Below, piece after piece: positions 15,709 through 23,218 of a stretch of DNA of 37,140 bases. The notes beneath the pieces were generated by a model that saw only the letters and a list, made by a program, of their open reading frames with translations, was not told where the DNA came from and did not search any database. Position 1 is the stretch's first letter; every line of letters begins with the position of its first letter. The DNA is from RGIG1934 sp045122895 (GTDB taxonomy: Bacteria > Bacillota > Clostridia > Lachnospirales > Lachnospiraceae): the NCBI GenBank assembly GCA_045122895.1, contig JBGVIE010000068.1:1-37140 (forward strand), written 5' to 3'. The position numbers and the translations under genes were made by a program.

Positions 15709-15738
15709 ATTATATAACATTTTACCGCTAATATTCAA
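15709..15738 (-). promoter_or_regulatory. Promoter of the lipid-kinase gene
   Basis: Minus-strand -35 TTGAAT (15733-15738), 18-nt spacer, perfect -10 TATAAT (15709-15714), 53 bp upstream of the start codon. The -35 overlaps the stop codon of the preceding gene. Confidence 0.6.
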
Positions 15739-16427
15739 GTTATTTCACCACTTATTATTTTATATTTAATATTTTCCTTCCTGTCATATATTACTATATC
15801 TGCCTCTTTACCATTTCTAATACTGCCAACTCTATGTGATATCCCCCATATTTTTGATATATACGACGGATTATCATTCTTGTTCTTCACCATATTATTT
15901 ATTATTATTATAGGAAGTCTATATCTCTTATACAACAAATAAGCCGTCCTGACATCTTCATCACAACTTATCTCTATTACTACCGGTTTTGTTTTTGAAA
16001 CAATGTCAATAAAAGCTTTCTCTTCCTCATCTATATTATATTTACCATAATCAAATTCTTTTACAAACCTGTATGCTCTATCTACAATTCTTAATATCTG
16101 ATTATTGTCTGGATTTGTAAATCCATACCCTACAATCAAATCATCCTCATTCATCATTTGATTGATTTTTCTATATTTATATGTTGATAGCACACCTTTC
16201 CATTCCGGTATCTTATATATTTGTGATGTTGTATCACTTCTTACATCTTCCATAAATCCGATTTTTCCCGGTACTATTTCACAGCCCATAGCATCTATAT
16301 ATGGCTCTCCTACCTCACGTATTTTAATGTCTTTTTTATATAATCTTCTTATTCTCCCATTTTTTATATAGATGCTGATATACTCCCTTTTCATATTTCT
16401 TTGTATATACCCATTATGAATTATCAT
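15735..16427 (-). CDS. Amidohydrolase-like protein without the metal site
   Basis: A 230-aa protein that resembles the two ends of a metal-dependent amidohydrolase. The N-terminus (MIIHNGYI, ISIYIKNGRI, YIDAMGCEIVPGKIGF) matches the small beta domain and the approach to the first metal site. The C-terminus (HRVGSIRNGKEADIVIYD) matches the family's closing beta domain. Where active enzymes have a His-x-His after PG, this one reads KIGFMEDV, and the middle is about 150 residues shorter than usual. It is therefore probably catalytically dead or repurposed. The ATG at 16427 was chosen because the longer frame starts at a TTG inside the preceding terminator. The ribosome binding site is weak. Confidence 0.65.
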   Translation of the reverse strand: MIIHNGYIQRNMKREYISIYIKNGRIRRLYKKDIKIREVGEPYIDAMGCEIVPGKIGFMEDVRSDTTSQIYKIPEWKGVLSTYKYRKINQMMNEDDLIVGYGFTNPDNNQILRIVDRAYRFVKEFDYGKYNIDEEEKAFIDIVSKTKPVVIEISCDEDVRTAYLLYKRYRLPIIIINNMVKNKNDNPSYISKIWGISHRVGSIRNGKEADIVIYDRKENIKYKIISGEIT

Positions 16428-16493
16428 TCTTGTCTTAATTCCAATCTGTTTTTCTTGATTGTTAGTATTTCCAAAATTAAGTTTTTTTATAAC

Positions 16494-16523
16494 AAAAAAG
16501 AACCGGGACAAAAGTCCCAGTTC
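16494..16523 (-). terminator. Terminator of the 221-aa surface protein
   Basis: A 10-bp stem (16500-16509 and 16514-16523, one mismatch) with loop TTTT, followed by a T run on the minus strand. It lies 23 bp after the stop codon. Confidence 0.88.
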
Positions 16524-16546
16524 TCAAAAATCATTATTCGTAAGAA

Positions 16547-17212
16547 TTAAGCGTCTGCTTTCTTTCTTGAAGCTACGAATGCAACTGCTGCTACAGCACC
16601 AATCATAACGATTGATAATGAAAGAGCATCACCTGTTGCTGGTGTAGAATCCTTATCAGCTATTGTATCAGCTGCTGTTGTTTCAGCTTCTGCTGCTGTT
16701 GTCTCTTCTGCTGCTGTTGTGTCTTCTGTTGCTGCTGAACCTGCTGGTACCCAAGAAGCTGCATCTGCTGCTGCTTCTTCAAGAACAGCCTTGATTTCTT
16801 CAGGATCTTTTCCTTCTTTTTCAGCATCTGCTCTGTTACAATCTGGATTAACTGTAACACCAGCACCTGTTGCTGTATACTGATACTTGTTTGTTGAATT
16901 TGGATTGTACCAGAATGTAACATCTGTATCAGCTGCTACTGTAATACCGTAGTTGTTTGACATTCCGTCTGGAGTCCATACAGCATCAACTACTAACTTG
17001 AACATGTAATCGCCTGCTGCAAGCTTAGTTGTGTAAGAGAAGATTCCGTCTCCGTCATCATCTGTCAACTTAGCGTTCATGTCTGTTGCTTTCCAATCAT
17101 TCATTGTACCTGCTAATGTAACTACGTTAGCACCAAATGCTGTAACGCCCATAGCAAATGTCATAACTGATGCTGTTGCTAATGCAACTAATTTCTTCAT
17201 TGTCTTTCTCAT
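16547..17212 (-). CDS. Secreted, anchored protein with one X25/E-set glycan-binding-like domain
   Basis: A 221-aa non-catalytic surface protein. The signal peptide is at 1-28 (MRKTMKK, hydrophobic core, AFGA). One beta-sandwich domain (about 29-105: LAGTMNDWKATD, GDGIFSYTTKLAAGDYMFKLVVD, NNYG, VTFWYNP) resembles the X25/E-set modules of pullulanases. A helical stretch and a Thr/Glu/Ala-rich spacer (about 130-188) follow. The end is a TPATGD motif (190-195), a hydrophobic segment and SRKKADA, which looks like a sortase-type anchor. The ATG at 17212 starts the signal peptide; a longer frame to 17269 would add an unlikely leader. Own promoter and terminator. It may bind starch or maltodextrin at the cell surface, by analogy and by its neighbours. 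Confidence 0.82.
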   Translation of the reverse strand: MRKTMKKLVALATASVMTFAMGVTAFGANVVTLAGTMNDWKATDMNAKLTDDDGDGIFSYTTKLAAGDYMFKLVVDAVWTPDGMSNNYGITVAADTDVTFWYNPNSTNKYQYTATGAGVTVNPDCNRADAEKEGKDPEEIKAVLEEAAADAASWVPAGSAATEDTTAAEETTAAEAETTAADTIADKDSTPATGDALSLSIVMIGAVAAVAFVASRKKADA

Positions 17213-17255
17213 AAAACAAATCCGTCCCTTCTTTAATATAATATTGTTTTGCTTG

Positions 17256-17270
17256 ATTGATATTATCAAT
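17256..17270. promoter_or_regulatory. Palindromic operator candidate
   Basis: A perfect 15-nt palindrome, ATTGATA and TATCAAT around a single central base. It lies about 10 bp beyond the -10 hexamer of the surface-protein promoter, close to the expected transcription start. Confidence 0.45.
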
Positions 17271-17279
17271 TCTTAATGT

Positions 17280-17308
17280 ATTATATATCATTATTCTTAA
17301 TTTGACAA
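17280..17308 (-). promoter_or_regulatory. Promoter of the 221-aa surface protein
   Basis: Minus-strand -35 TTGTCA (17303-17308), 17-nt spacer, perfect -10 TATAAT (17280-17285). It implies a leader of about 60 nt. Confidence 0.75.
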
Positions 17309-17373
17309 GTGATTTTTGTAAAAAAAATACAGAATCACCATTAAATATAATTTATTTTTAATCATTATGACCA

Positions 17374-17408
17374 TAAAAAATAGAGCCGGTATAAAATACC
17401 AGCTCTAT
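17374..17408 (-). terminator. Terminator of the 585-aa surface protein
   Basis: A 13-bp stem (17380-17392 and 17396-17408, one mismatch) with a 3-nt loop and a T run on the minus strand. It lies about 33 bp beyond the stop codon. Confidence 0.88.
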
Positions 17409-17440
17409 CTTATATTAGAAAGTCTTATAACTCATTATAA

Positions 17441-19198
17441 TTATGCGTTATTTCTCTTCTTTGAAGCAACTACTGCTACTACTGCAGCTGCACCAAGTAA
17501 TACTACTGCATATGGAAGTGCATCGCCTGTTTCTGTTTCAGCATCAGCATTTTCATCTTCCTTATCAGCGTCCTTACCATCATCTGGATCTTCTACACTG
17601 TCAAGACCCTGTCCATCGTATGTATAACCATCTGCTTCAAGATCTTCTACTGATGTATACATCTTAACACCATATGTAACCTGTGTATCAGATTCTGCTG
17701 TAACTTCGTCTAATACGAACCAGTATTCACCTACTGTAAGATCCTTAGTATCAGGTGTCTGGTGCTTCTTGTTATCTTCTGAAGCATCTGCATCTGAAAC
17801 CATGTTATTAAAGATTACATTGTATGTCTCTTCTTTAGTACCATTTGTACCTACTGCATACCATGTCTCAGATCCGATTTCAAGTCCCATTTCTGATCCT
17901 GGCCAGCTACCTGTGATTTCTGCCCATGAACCATATGTTAAGTAAACACCAACCTTTTCCCAGTTTTCACTGTTAAGGAAGTGAATCTTTAACTTCATTG
18001 AATCCCAAGCTGCTGTATCATCGCCTTCTTCTTCATCTTCTTCATCTTCTCCATCTTCGCCGTCTTCAGGTTCTGTTTCATCTTCTGGCTCTACTTCTTC
18101 TAATTCACCAGCAACCCATCCTTCTGGAGCATCTGTTGTATATTCAGCAAGGAAGTTAGAGTTACCAAACTCATCTTCTTCGCCCTTTTCATCTGAGATT
18201 GTTACCCAGATTTCGTTAGCTCCTTCTGTGATATCTGTAACAGGAACGTTAACTGTCTGTACTGAATTAGCATCAGCATCTGAACCATTTACGATAACTG
18301 TGATTTCTTCGATTGTATCAAGAGCAAACTTGATGCTGTAGTATCCTTTATTATCCTTGTTAGCTTTCATAGCTGTTCCTGGCCATCCACCAAGTAACTG
18401 TGTGCTATCTGCACTTGTGAAAGCATATAAGTTAGGCTTAAGCCAATCTGTAGCTACATGAACTGTAAGAGAATCACCATCAATCTCTTCTGTTGGCTCT
18501 TCTGTTGGATCTTCTTTAGCAACAACTTCTACTGCTTTTGAAGTAATTGTTCCATCTTCTGGATTAAATGTTACTGTTAACTTTTCCTTTTTCCAAGCTA
18601 AACCTTCTGTATTTTCAGCATTTTTGCCATCAACACCCCATGCCTTATACCATCCATATGTAGGAGCGTCCTGAACTACTTTAAATCCATACTTGTTACC
18701 AGCTAATTCCATTGTAGCTGAGTATGTACCGTCTGAATTCTTTGTCATCTTTGTAGCTTCTGTTGTTGACCATCCATTCATATCACCAACAACATAATAC
18801 TCTTCTGCTGGATTTGGATCGATTAATCCTTCCAAAGTTACTCTTGCGTTACCTTCCTTAGCAGGGTCAAATTTGATTGTGCACTGCTTAGCTTCAAGTG
18901 CAAGTCCTGCAAAGTTACCGCCTTCTGCCTTTCCAATCTGTCCATCCCATCCTGTATTAGTAGGAAGAATCTGGAATTCGTAGCATTTTCCAGCTTCTGC
19001 AGCAAATGAATATGAATATGTTCCATCTCCATTGCTTGTCATAGCTGGAGCATCTGCTGGTGTCCAGTTACCAAATTCTGCACCAACTACATAGTAGCTG
19101 TCTGCTGCCATTGCCTTTACTGAAGGCACTGCAACCATTGCCAATGTCATAGCTGCCGCTGTAACAACTGACATGATCTTCTTAATAGATTTTCTCAT
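17441..19198 (-). CDS. Multidomain cell-surface starch-binding protein
   Basis: A 585-aa secreted protein with no visible catalytic domain. Signal peptide 1-32 (cut after AMAA). Two tandem E-set/X25-like domains: about 34-125 (YYVVGAEFGNW, NGDGTYSYSF) and about 133-226 (YYVVGDMNGW, NSDGTYSATM). Two CBM26-like domains: about 243-335 (NLYAF, GGWPGTAM, GYYSIKF) and about 400-515 (VGVYLTYG, GSWPGSEM, TWYAVG). An Asp/Glu-rich linker (367-394) and an acidic tail precede ETETGD, a hydrophobic stretch and SKKRNNA. The WPG-type motifs and aromatic residues suggest binding of alpha-glucans. Inference: it holds starch for the nearby amylase. Own promoter and terminator. Confidence 0.82.
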   Translation of the reverse strand: MRKSIKKIMSVVTAAAMTLAMVAVPSVKAMAADSYYVVGAEFGNWTPADAPAMTSNGDGTYSYSFAAEAGKCYEFQILPTNTGWDGQIGKAEGGNFAGLALEAKQCTIKFDPAKEGNARVTLEGLIDPNPAEEYYVVGDMNGWSTTEATKMTKNSDGTYSATMELAGNKYGFKVVQDAPTYGWYKAWGVDGKNAENTEGLAWKKEKLTVTFNPEDGTITSKAVEVVAKEDPTEEPTEEIDGDSLTVHVATDWLKPNLYAFTSADSTQLLGGWPGTAMKANKDNKGYYSIKFALDTIEEITVIVNGSDADANSVQTVNVPVTDITEGANEIWVTISDEKGEEDEFGNSNFLAEYTTDAPEGWVAGELEEVEPEDETEPEDGEDGEDEEDEEEGDDTAAWDSMKLKIHFLNSENWEKVGVYLTYGSWAEITGSWPGSEMGLEIGSETWYAVGTNGTKEETYNVIFNNMVSDADASEDNKKHQTPDTKDLTVGEYWFVLDEVTAESDTQVTYGVKMYTSVEDLEADGYTYDGQGLDSVEDPDDGKDADKEDENADAETETGDALPYAVVLLGAAAVVAVVASKKRNNA

Positions 19199-19272
19199 AA
19201 ATCCATCCCTTTCTTTATTATACTTTTTTTTCTGTTCTGATCGACGCCTACACGCACGTCAATTCTTATAAG

Positions 19273-19301
19273 ATTATAATATATACTTGTATCATTTGCA
19301 A
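19273..19301 (-). promoter_or_regulatory. Promoter of the 585-aa surface protein
   Basis: Minus-strand -35 TTGCAA (19296-19301), 17-nt spacer, perfect -10 TATAAT (19273-19278), giving a leader of about 65 nt. A 10-bp palindrome TCTTATAAGA (19264-19273) overlaps the -10 and start region and could be an operator. Confidence 0.75.
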
Positions 19302-19410
19302 CTATTTTTGTACTATTTTTATAATTTAATTCATTTTTCATTTTCAATTTGTACATATTTTATAAAAGGACCGCAATAATATGAAAAACATTATTTTCCA
19401 AAAAGTTTAT

Positions 19411-19439
19411 TTGTTATTTTTTATGCATTGTGATATACT
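19411..19439 (+). promoter_or_regulatory. Promoter of the 246-aa membrane protein
   Basis: -35 TTGTTA (19411-19416), 17-nt spacer, -10 TATACT (19434-19439), 42 bp before the start codon. Confidence 0.6.
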
Positions 19440-19480
19440 AGCAAGGATTAATTTTTATATACATTGGAATGGAGATTTTT

Positions 19481-20221
19481 ATGGCTAACAATAAAGATAA
19501 TCGTCTTGGTGATTATGACGAAGTAACGCATGGCGCTTTAGAAAAAGATGCTGACATATATAAGAAGAGAAAAACTCTTTCCGTTAAGGAAAACGCAAAG
19601 CTTCTATCTAAAAAGGATAAGTGGTATTACTACAAGGACTACTTTCTTGTTCCTACCATTATAGCTGTCATTGTAATTATCATCTGTATAATTCTCGGTG
19701 GAGACCTGTTGTCAAAAAGACAGGATGAAGAAATTCTTGTCGGTTACGTTGACTGTATATATGATAAGGATGATGCCGTAAATATTTTAAAAGGATTTGC
19801 AGATTCACAAAACATAGCTTATTACAATATGGGATTTGTTGCAGATTCTTTTTTTACCACTTATGCTGACAGCACGTGGCTTTACGATTACGTTGACAAA
19901 GGTATTATTGACGTGATGGTTCTTGACAGGCAGATGTATGATGCTTATTCACAAAAAGGTAATTTATTGGATTTATCTAAATATATAGATGAAGAGAAAT
20001 ATTCTGATTATGTAGCAAAATCTAAGGACGCAAATGGAAAAGAAGTATTTAATGCAATCAAATGCAACAGCATTCAGATATACAACGTTCAAACTTATGC
20101 TGAAACAGATGCATACCTTGCAGTATTATACAATTCTTCTAAAATTGATAACGCAGTTAATTATCTAAAATATTCTACAACCTTTAATGCTGCAGAATAT
20201 AAAGCAAATGAATCAGAATAG
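19481..20221 (+). CDS. Single-pass membrane protein of unknown function
   Basis: I do not recognise a named family. The 246-aa product has a charged cytoplasmic N-terminus of about 55 residues (with ADIYKKRKTLSVKENAKLLSK avoided as a known motif), one strong membrane helix (about 57-77) and an extracellular domain of about 165 residues. Part of that domain, DVMVLDRQMYDAYSQKGNLL followed by LSKYIDEEKY, recalls solute-binding-protein folds in which a short-lived ligand pocket is formed, but this is a weak resemblance. The ATG at 19481 has GGAG 6 nt upstream, whereas the earlier ATG at 19469 has none. It sits alone on the plus strand between the starch-binding protein and the amylase, with its own promoter and a shared convergent terminator. 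Confidence 0.78.
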   Translation: MANNKDNRLGDYDEVTHGALEKDADIYKKRKTLSVKENAKLLSKKDKWYYYKDYFLVPTIIAVIVIIICIILGGDLLSKRQDEEILVGYVDCIYDKDDAVNILKGFADSQNIAYYNMGFVADSFFTTYADSTWLYDYVDKGIIDVMVLDRQMYDAYSQKGNLLDLSKYIDEEKYSDYVAKSKDANGKEVFNAIKCNSIQIYNVQTYAETDAYLAVLYNSSKIDNAVNYLKYSTTFNAAEYKANESE

Positions 20222-20234
20222 TTTTATTCAATAG

Positions 20235-20264
20235 AAAAAGGGGCTGTTTTTAAGCCCCTTTTTT
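20235..20264. terminator. Convergent bidirectional terminator
   Basis: A perfect 11-bp stem AAAAAGGGGCT (20235-20245) with AGCCCCTTTTT (20253-20263), with T runs in both directions. It serves both the plus-strand membrane gene and the minus-strand amylase gene. Confidence 0.92.
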
Positions 20265-20268
20265 GTAA

Positions 20269-21918
20269 TTATTTAAGAATTGCAATTGAGAATGCAGGCA
20301 TTGTCAATGTATCACCATCAAGTGAAGCTGTCTGTGTGCTTGCAGCCGCAACTGTTTCTCTAAGTGAACTAAAGCCGTTATCACTCTTTGAAATTGTAAC
20401 CTTCTGTTCTGTATTCTTTGTATTGATTACGATAATTATCTGTGTATCATTATATACCTTTTTCATTGTAAGTACATTAGTATTATCTGTATCTAATACA
20501 GTCATTTCTCCTCTTGCAATTTCAGGATATTTATTTCTAAGTCTTATTGTCTTTCTTGTAAAGTTAAATATTGACTCCGGATCCTTAACCTGTTCTTCTA
20601 CTGATGGGAACCTGTATTCAACCATATTCGCTTCCATAGCTGCAGGTCCGTTACAATTCTTTGAAGTATCAGTTGATGACCAGATAACCGGTGCTCTCTT
20701 ATTCTCATCTCTTCCTGTACCACCCATACCAAGCTCATCACCATAGTATAAGAATGTACTACCATTTAACATCTCAAGCATACCAAGCGCAATCTTTATC
20801 TTATCCGGATTATAAGCATATCCAGGAGCAATTCTGTCTATATCATGATTGCCAATGAATGGAGCCATTATGTAATTCTCATTAAACTTTTTCTCTGTAT
20901 TAATTGTAGCCGCTATTTTTTTGCCAAAATTTGTTGCACATGTCTCTGAAAGCATACCGTTAATTGTCTGAGCCACATATCCTGTGTTCTTTGATAAATC
21001 AAATTCAAATACACTGTCAATACCACTCTTTAAGTACTGAGCATATGTTCCGATACTGTCAAATACTTCTGCCACAATATATGCATCCGGCTTATAATTC
21101 TTAACATATGATGCAAACCATGTCAATATCTCAACGTTTTTCTCATTGTTGCCTGATTCATATTCTTTTGCAGCATCAAGTCTGAAGCCATCAATTCCCA
21201 TATCCAACCAGTATTTTGCAATTTCTTCGTATTCTCTTCTTACATCCTCATTGAAAAGATCAAGGTCCGGCATATTGCCTGAGAACTTACACTCATAGTA
21301 CCAGTCAACAGTTCCAACTACTCGCTGATAAACTCCTGCTGACGGCTTTCCTTTAGCAAAATGATAATAATCAAAATATTTACATTCGCTTGAATCAGGC
21401 TCTTTTCCTTCCGGAAGTTCACTTAAATACTTAGCTGCTGTATCAAACCATTCATGACCTGTGTAAGTATGGTTCATAACAAAGTCCATAATAAGCTTAA
21501 TTCCACGCTTGTCACATTCTTCAATCAACTGTTTCATATCATCCAGTGTTCCATATACAGGATCGATGCTAAAGTAATCTTCAACATCATACTTATGATA
21601 TGTTGGTGATAAATGGAAAGGCATCAGCCAAATACCGTTGCATCCAAGGTCTGTGTCTGTTGTGTCATCTCCATCATTGATGTAATCAAGCTTTGAAATA
21701 AGTCCCTGAATATCACCAATTCCGTCACCATTGCTATCGCAGAATGAGAATAAAAATACTTCATAAAAGTTACGATAGTTATCATCAATTATATGTAGCG
21801 AATCATCGTCCTGAACCTCTACATCATCTTTTTTCTTGCTGTCTGCTTTGCCTGAGCAACCTGTAACCCCAAGTGCTACCGCCAACATAAGTGCAAGAAA
21901 ACATTTCATTTTCTTCAT
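20269..21918 (-). CDS. Lipoprotein alpha-amylase (GH13)
   Basis: A 549-aa cell-surface glycoside hydrolase that would cut alpha-1,4-glucans. It has a lipoprotein signal peptide with lipobox VTGC (Cys21) and an acidic linker. The GH13 barrel follows: FYEVFLFSFCDSNGDGIGD at the start, MDFVMNH (144-150), nucleophile Asp248 in GFRLDAAK, acid/base Glu284 in VAEVFD, and transition-state Asp359 in NHDIDR. The C-terminal beta domain ends the protein. It carries no separate carbohydrate-binding module, which the two neighbouring surface proteins could supply. The exact cleavage pattern (amylase, oligoglucosidase or neopullulanase) cannot be told by eye. GGAGAG lies about 12 nt before the ATG. Confidence 0.92.
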   Translation of the reverse strand: MKKMKCFLALMLAVALGVTGCSGKADSKKKDDVEVQDDDSLHIIDDNYRNFYEVFLFSFCDSNGDGIGDIQGLISKLDYINDGDDTTDTDLGCNGIWLMPFHLSPTYHKYDVEDYFSIDPVYGTLDDMKQLIEECDKRGIKLIMDFVMNHTYTGHEWFDTAAKYLSELPEGKEPDSSECKYFDYYHFAKGKPSAGVYQRVVGTVDWYYECKFSGNMPDLDLFNEDVRREYEEIAKYWLDMGIDGFRLDAAKEYESGNNEKNVEILTWFASYVKNYKPDAYIVAEVFDSIGTYAQYLKSGIDSVFEFDLSKNTGYVAQTINGMLSETCATNFGKKIAATINTEKKFNENYIMAPFIGNHDIDRIAPGYAYNPDKIKIALGMLEMLNGSTFLYYGDELGMGGTGRDENKRAPVIWSSTDTSKNCNGPAAMEANMVEYRFPSVEEQVKDPESIFNFTRKTIRLRNKYPEIARGEMTVLDTDNTNVLTMKKVYNDTQIIIVINTKNTEQKVTISKSDNGFSSLRETVAAASTQTASLDGDTLTMPAFSIAILK

Positions 21919-21970
21919 AATTTTGTTTCTCTCCTTCTTCTTGTTCTATATAATTAGTACCTACAGTACA

Positions 21971-21999
21971 ATCATATCATTTTTCAAAACTGTTTACAA
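21971..21999 (-). promoter_or_regulatory. Promoter and operator candidate of the amylase gene
   Basis: Minus-strand -35 TTGTAA (21994-21999), 17-nt spacer, -10 TATGAT (21971-21976). An imperfect palindrome of 8-bp half-sites TTGTAAAC and GTTTTGAA (21983-21999) overlaps the -35. Its shape resembles LacI/MalR-type operators, and only one half fits a CcpA cre site. It overlaps the stop codon of the preceding gene. Confidence 0.5.
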
Positions 22000-22542
22000 T
22001 CTATTGTTTCTCTTTAACTCAGAATAGATTATTGCCGTCTGGGATGTGTATACTATGAATACTATTCCAGACACAGCAATTGACAAAGCCATAAGAATAT
22101 ACATCGGACCAATTTGTAAACATTGTGCCACAATTAAGAAAAACGAACACAAAGCATACACTCTCCAAATATATTCCATTCTCATCGCTCCAAGCTTATT
22201 AGCATTATTTCTCTCAATCTCCTTGACACCTGCTACAATCATATACGATGTAACTACTTTTAATAAAATCGTAAATGATGTTATAAGCATATTTGCCATA
22301 AGAGGCCATGATAAAATAATACCGTACAGGTTTCCCATGTATAATGCATACGTAAGTATTGCTGATGGTAACATAAACATTTTATTCTTCTTGTAAGACT
22401 CTGAATGAATTTCAAGTGATTTCATTCCAAAGAACATTAATATATAGCCTATAAAATCAGGAAACAATCCCAATATTACATTTTCTGCTCCCAAATTCAA
22501 ATCAAACAAGACTAATATCAGTCCAATTATTATTCTAACCAT
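21994..22542 (-). CDS. Integral membrane protein of unknown function
   Basis: A 182-aa hydrophobic protein with about six membrane segments (around 3-20, 25-42, 55-75, 82-102, 128-146, 150-170) and few charged loops. The opening GLFPDFIGYILMFFGMKSLE is a pattern seen in small uncharacterised Firmicutes membrane proteins. No catalytic or transport motif was recognised. It starts 5 bp after the deoC stop codon, so it is probably translated from the same message as deoC. Confidence 0.78.
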   Translation of the reverse strand: MVRIIIGLILVLFDLNLGAENVILGLFPDFIGYILMFFGMKSLEIHSESYKKNKMFMLPSAILTYALYMGNLYGIILSWPLMANMLITSFTILLKVVTSYMIVAGVKEIERNNANKLGAMRMEYIWRVYALCSFFLIVAQCLQIGPMYILMALSIAVSGIVFIVYTSQTAIIYSELKRNNRL

Positions 22543-22547
22543 TTGTC

Positions 22548-23207
22548 CTACTCCTTGTTTACAATAGATACCGAGGCACTTGTTCCAAGTCTGTCGGCAC
22601 CTGCTGTAATCATATTCATAGCTGTTTCGTAATTTCTGATTCCACCCGACGCCTTAACTTTTGCCTTGTCACCAACAACATATTTCATAAGAGCAACATC
22701 GTCAACCGTTGCACCACCTGTACTAAATCCTGTTGATGTCTTAACATAATCTGCTCCCGCTTCCACAGAAAGCTCACAGGCTTTTTTCTTCTCCTCTTCT
22801 GTCAACAGGCATGTCTCAATAATAACCTTTAGGGTTACATCCTTACATGCACTCTTTACAGATTCAATATCTCTTCTTACATATTTGTAGTTTTTGTCTT
22901 TTAATGCCCCCACATTAATTACCATATCGATTTCGTCAGCGCCATCCTTAATAGCTTCTAAAGTCTCAAACACTTTTACCTGTGTACAAACTGCACCGAG
23001 TGGAAACCCTACAACCGTACATACTTTCACGTCAGTTCCCTCGAGCAGACTCTTTACAAGAGAAGTTCTATATTGATTAACACAAACTGAAGCGAAGTTG
23101 TAGTAAAGGGCCTCTTTACAGACAGCCCTTACTTCATCTTCGCTTGCTGATGGTTTTAATATGGTATGGTCAAAATATTTTGATAACTCCAAAACACTAA
23201 TCTCCAT
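22548..23207 (-). CDS. deoC: Deoxyribose-phosphate aldolase
   Basis: Cleaves 2-deoxyribose 5-phosphate to glyceraldehyde 3-phosphate and acetaldehyde, the last step of deoxynucleoside breakdown. The 219-aa product is a class I aldolase of normal length. The Schiff-base lysine is Lys156 in YVKTSTGFS, the second active-site lysine Lys185 in VKASGGIR, and Asp94 lies in DEIDMVINVG. It begins 11 bp after purA, forming a purine/nucleoside unit with purB, purA and the following membrane protein. Confidence 0.96.
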   Translation of the reverse strand: MEISVLELSKYFDHTILKPSASEDEVRAVCKEALYYNFASVCVNQYRTSLVKSLLEGTDVKVCTVVGFPLGAVCTQVKVFETLEAIKDGADEIDMVINVGALKDKNYKYVRRDIESVKSACKDVTLKVIIETCLLTEEEKKKACELSVEAGADYVKTSTGFSTGGATVDDVALMKYVVGDKAKVKASGGIRNYETAMNMITAGADRLGTSASVSIVNKE

Positions 23208-23218
23208 TCCTAGATAAT

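Noticed and set aside
16660..16923. Glutamine-rich reading frame on the minus strand
   Set aside because: It is an out-of-frame reading of the Thr/Ala/Glu-rich spacer of the 221-aa surface protein; the repeated GCA/ACA codons read as CAG/CAA one frame over. There is no ribosome binding site.
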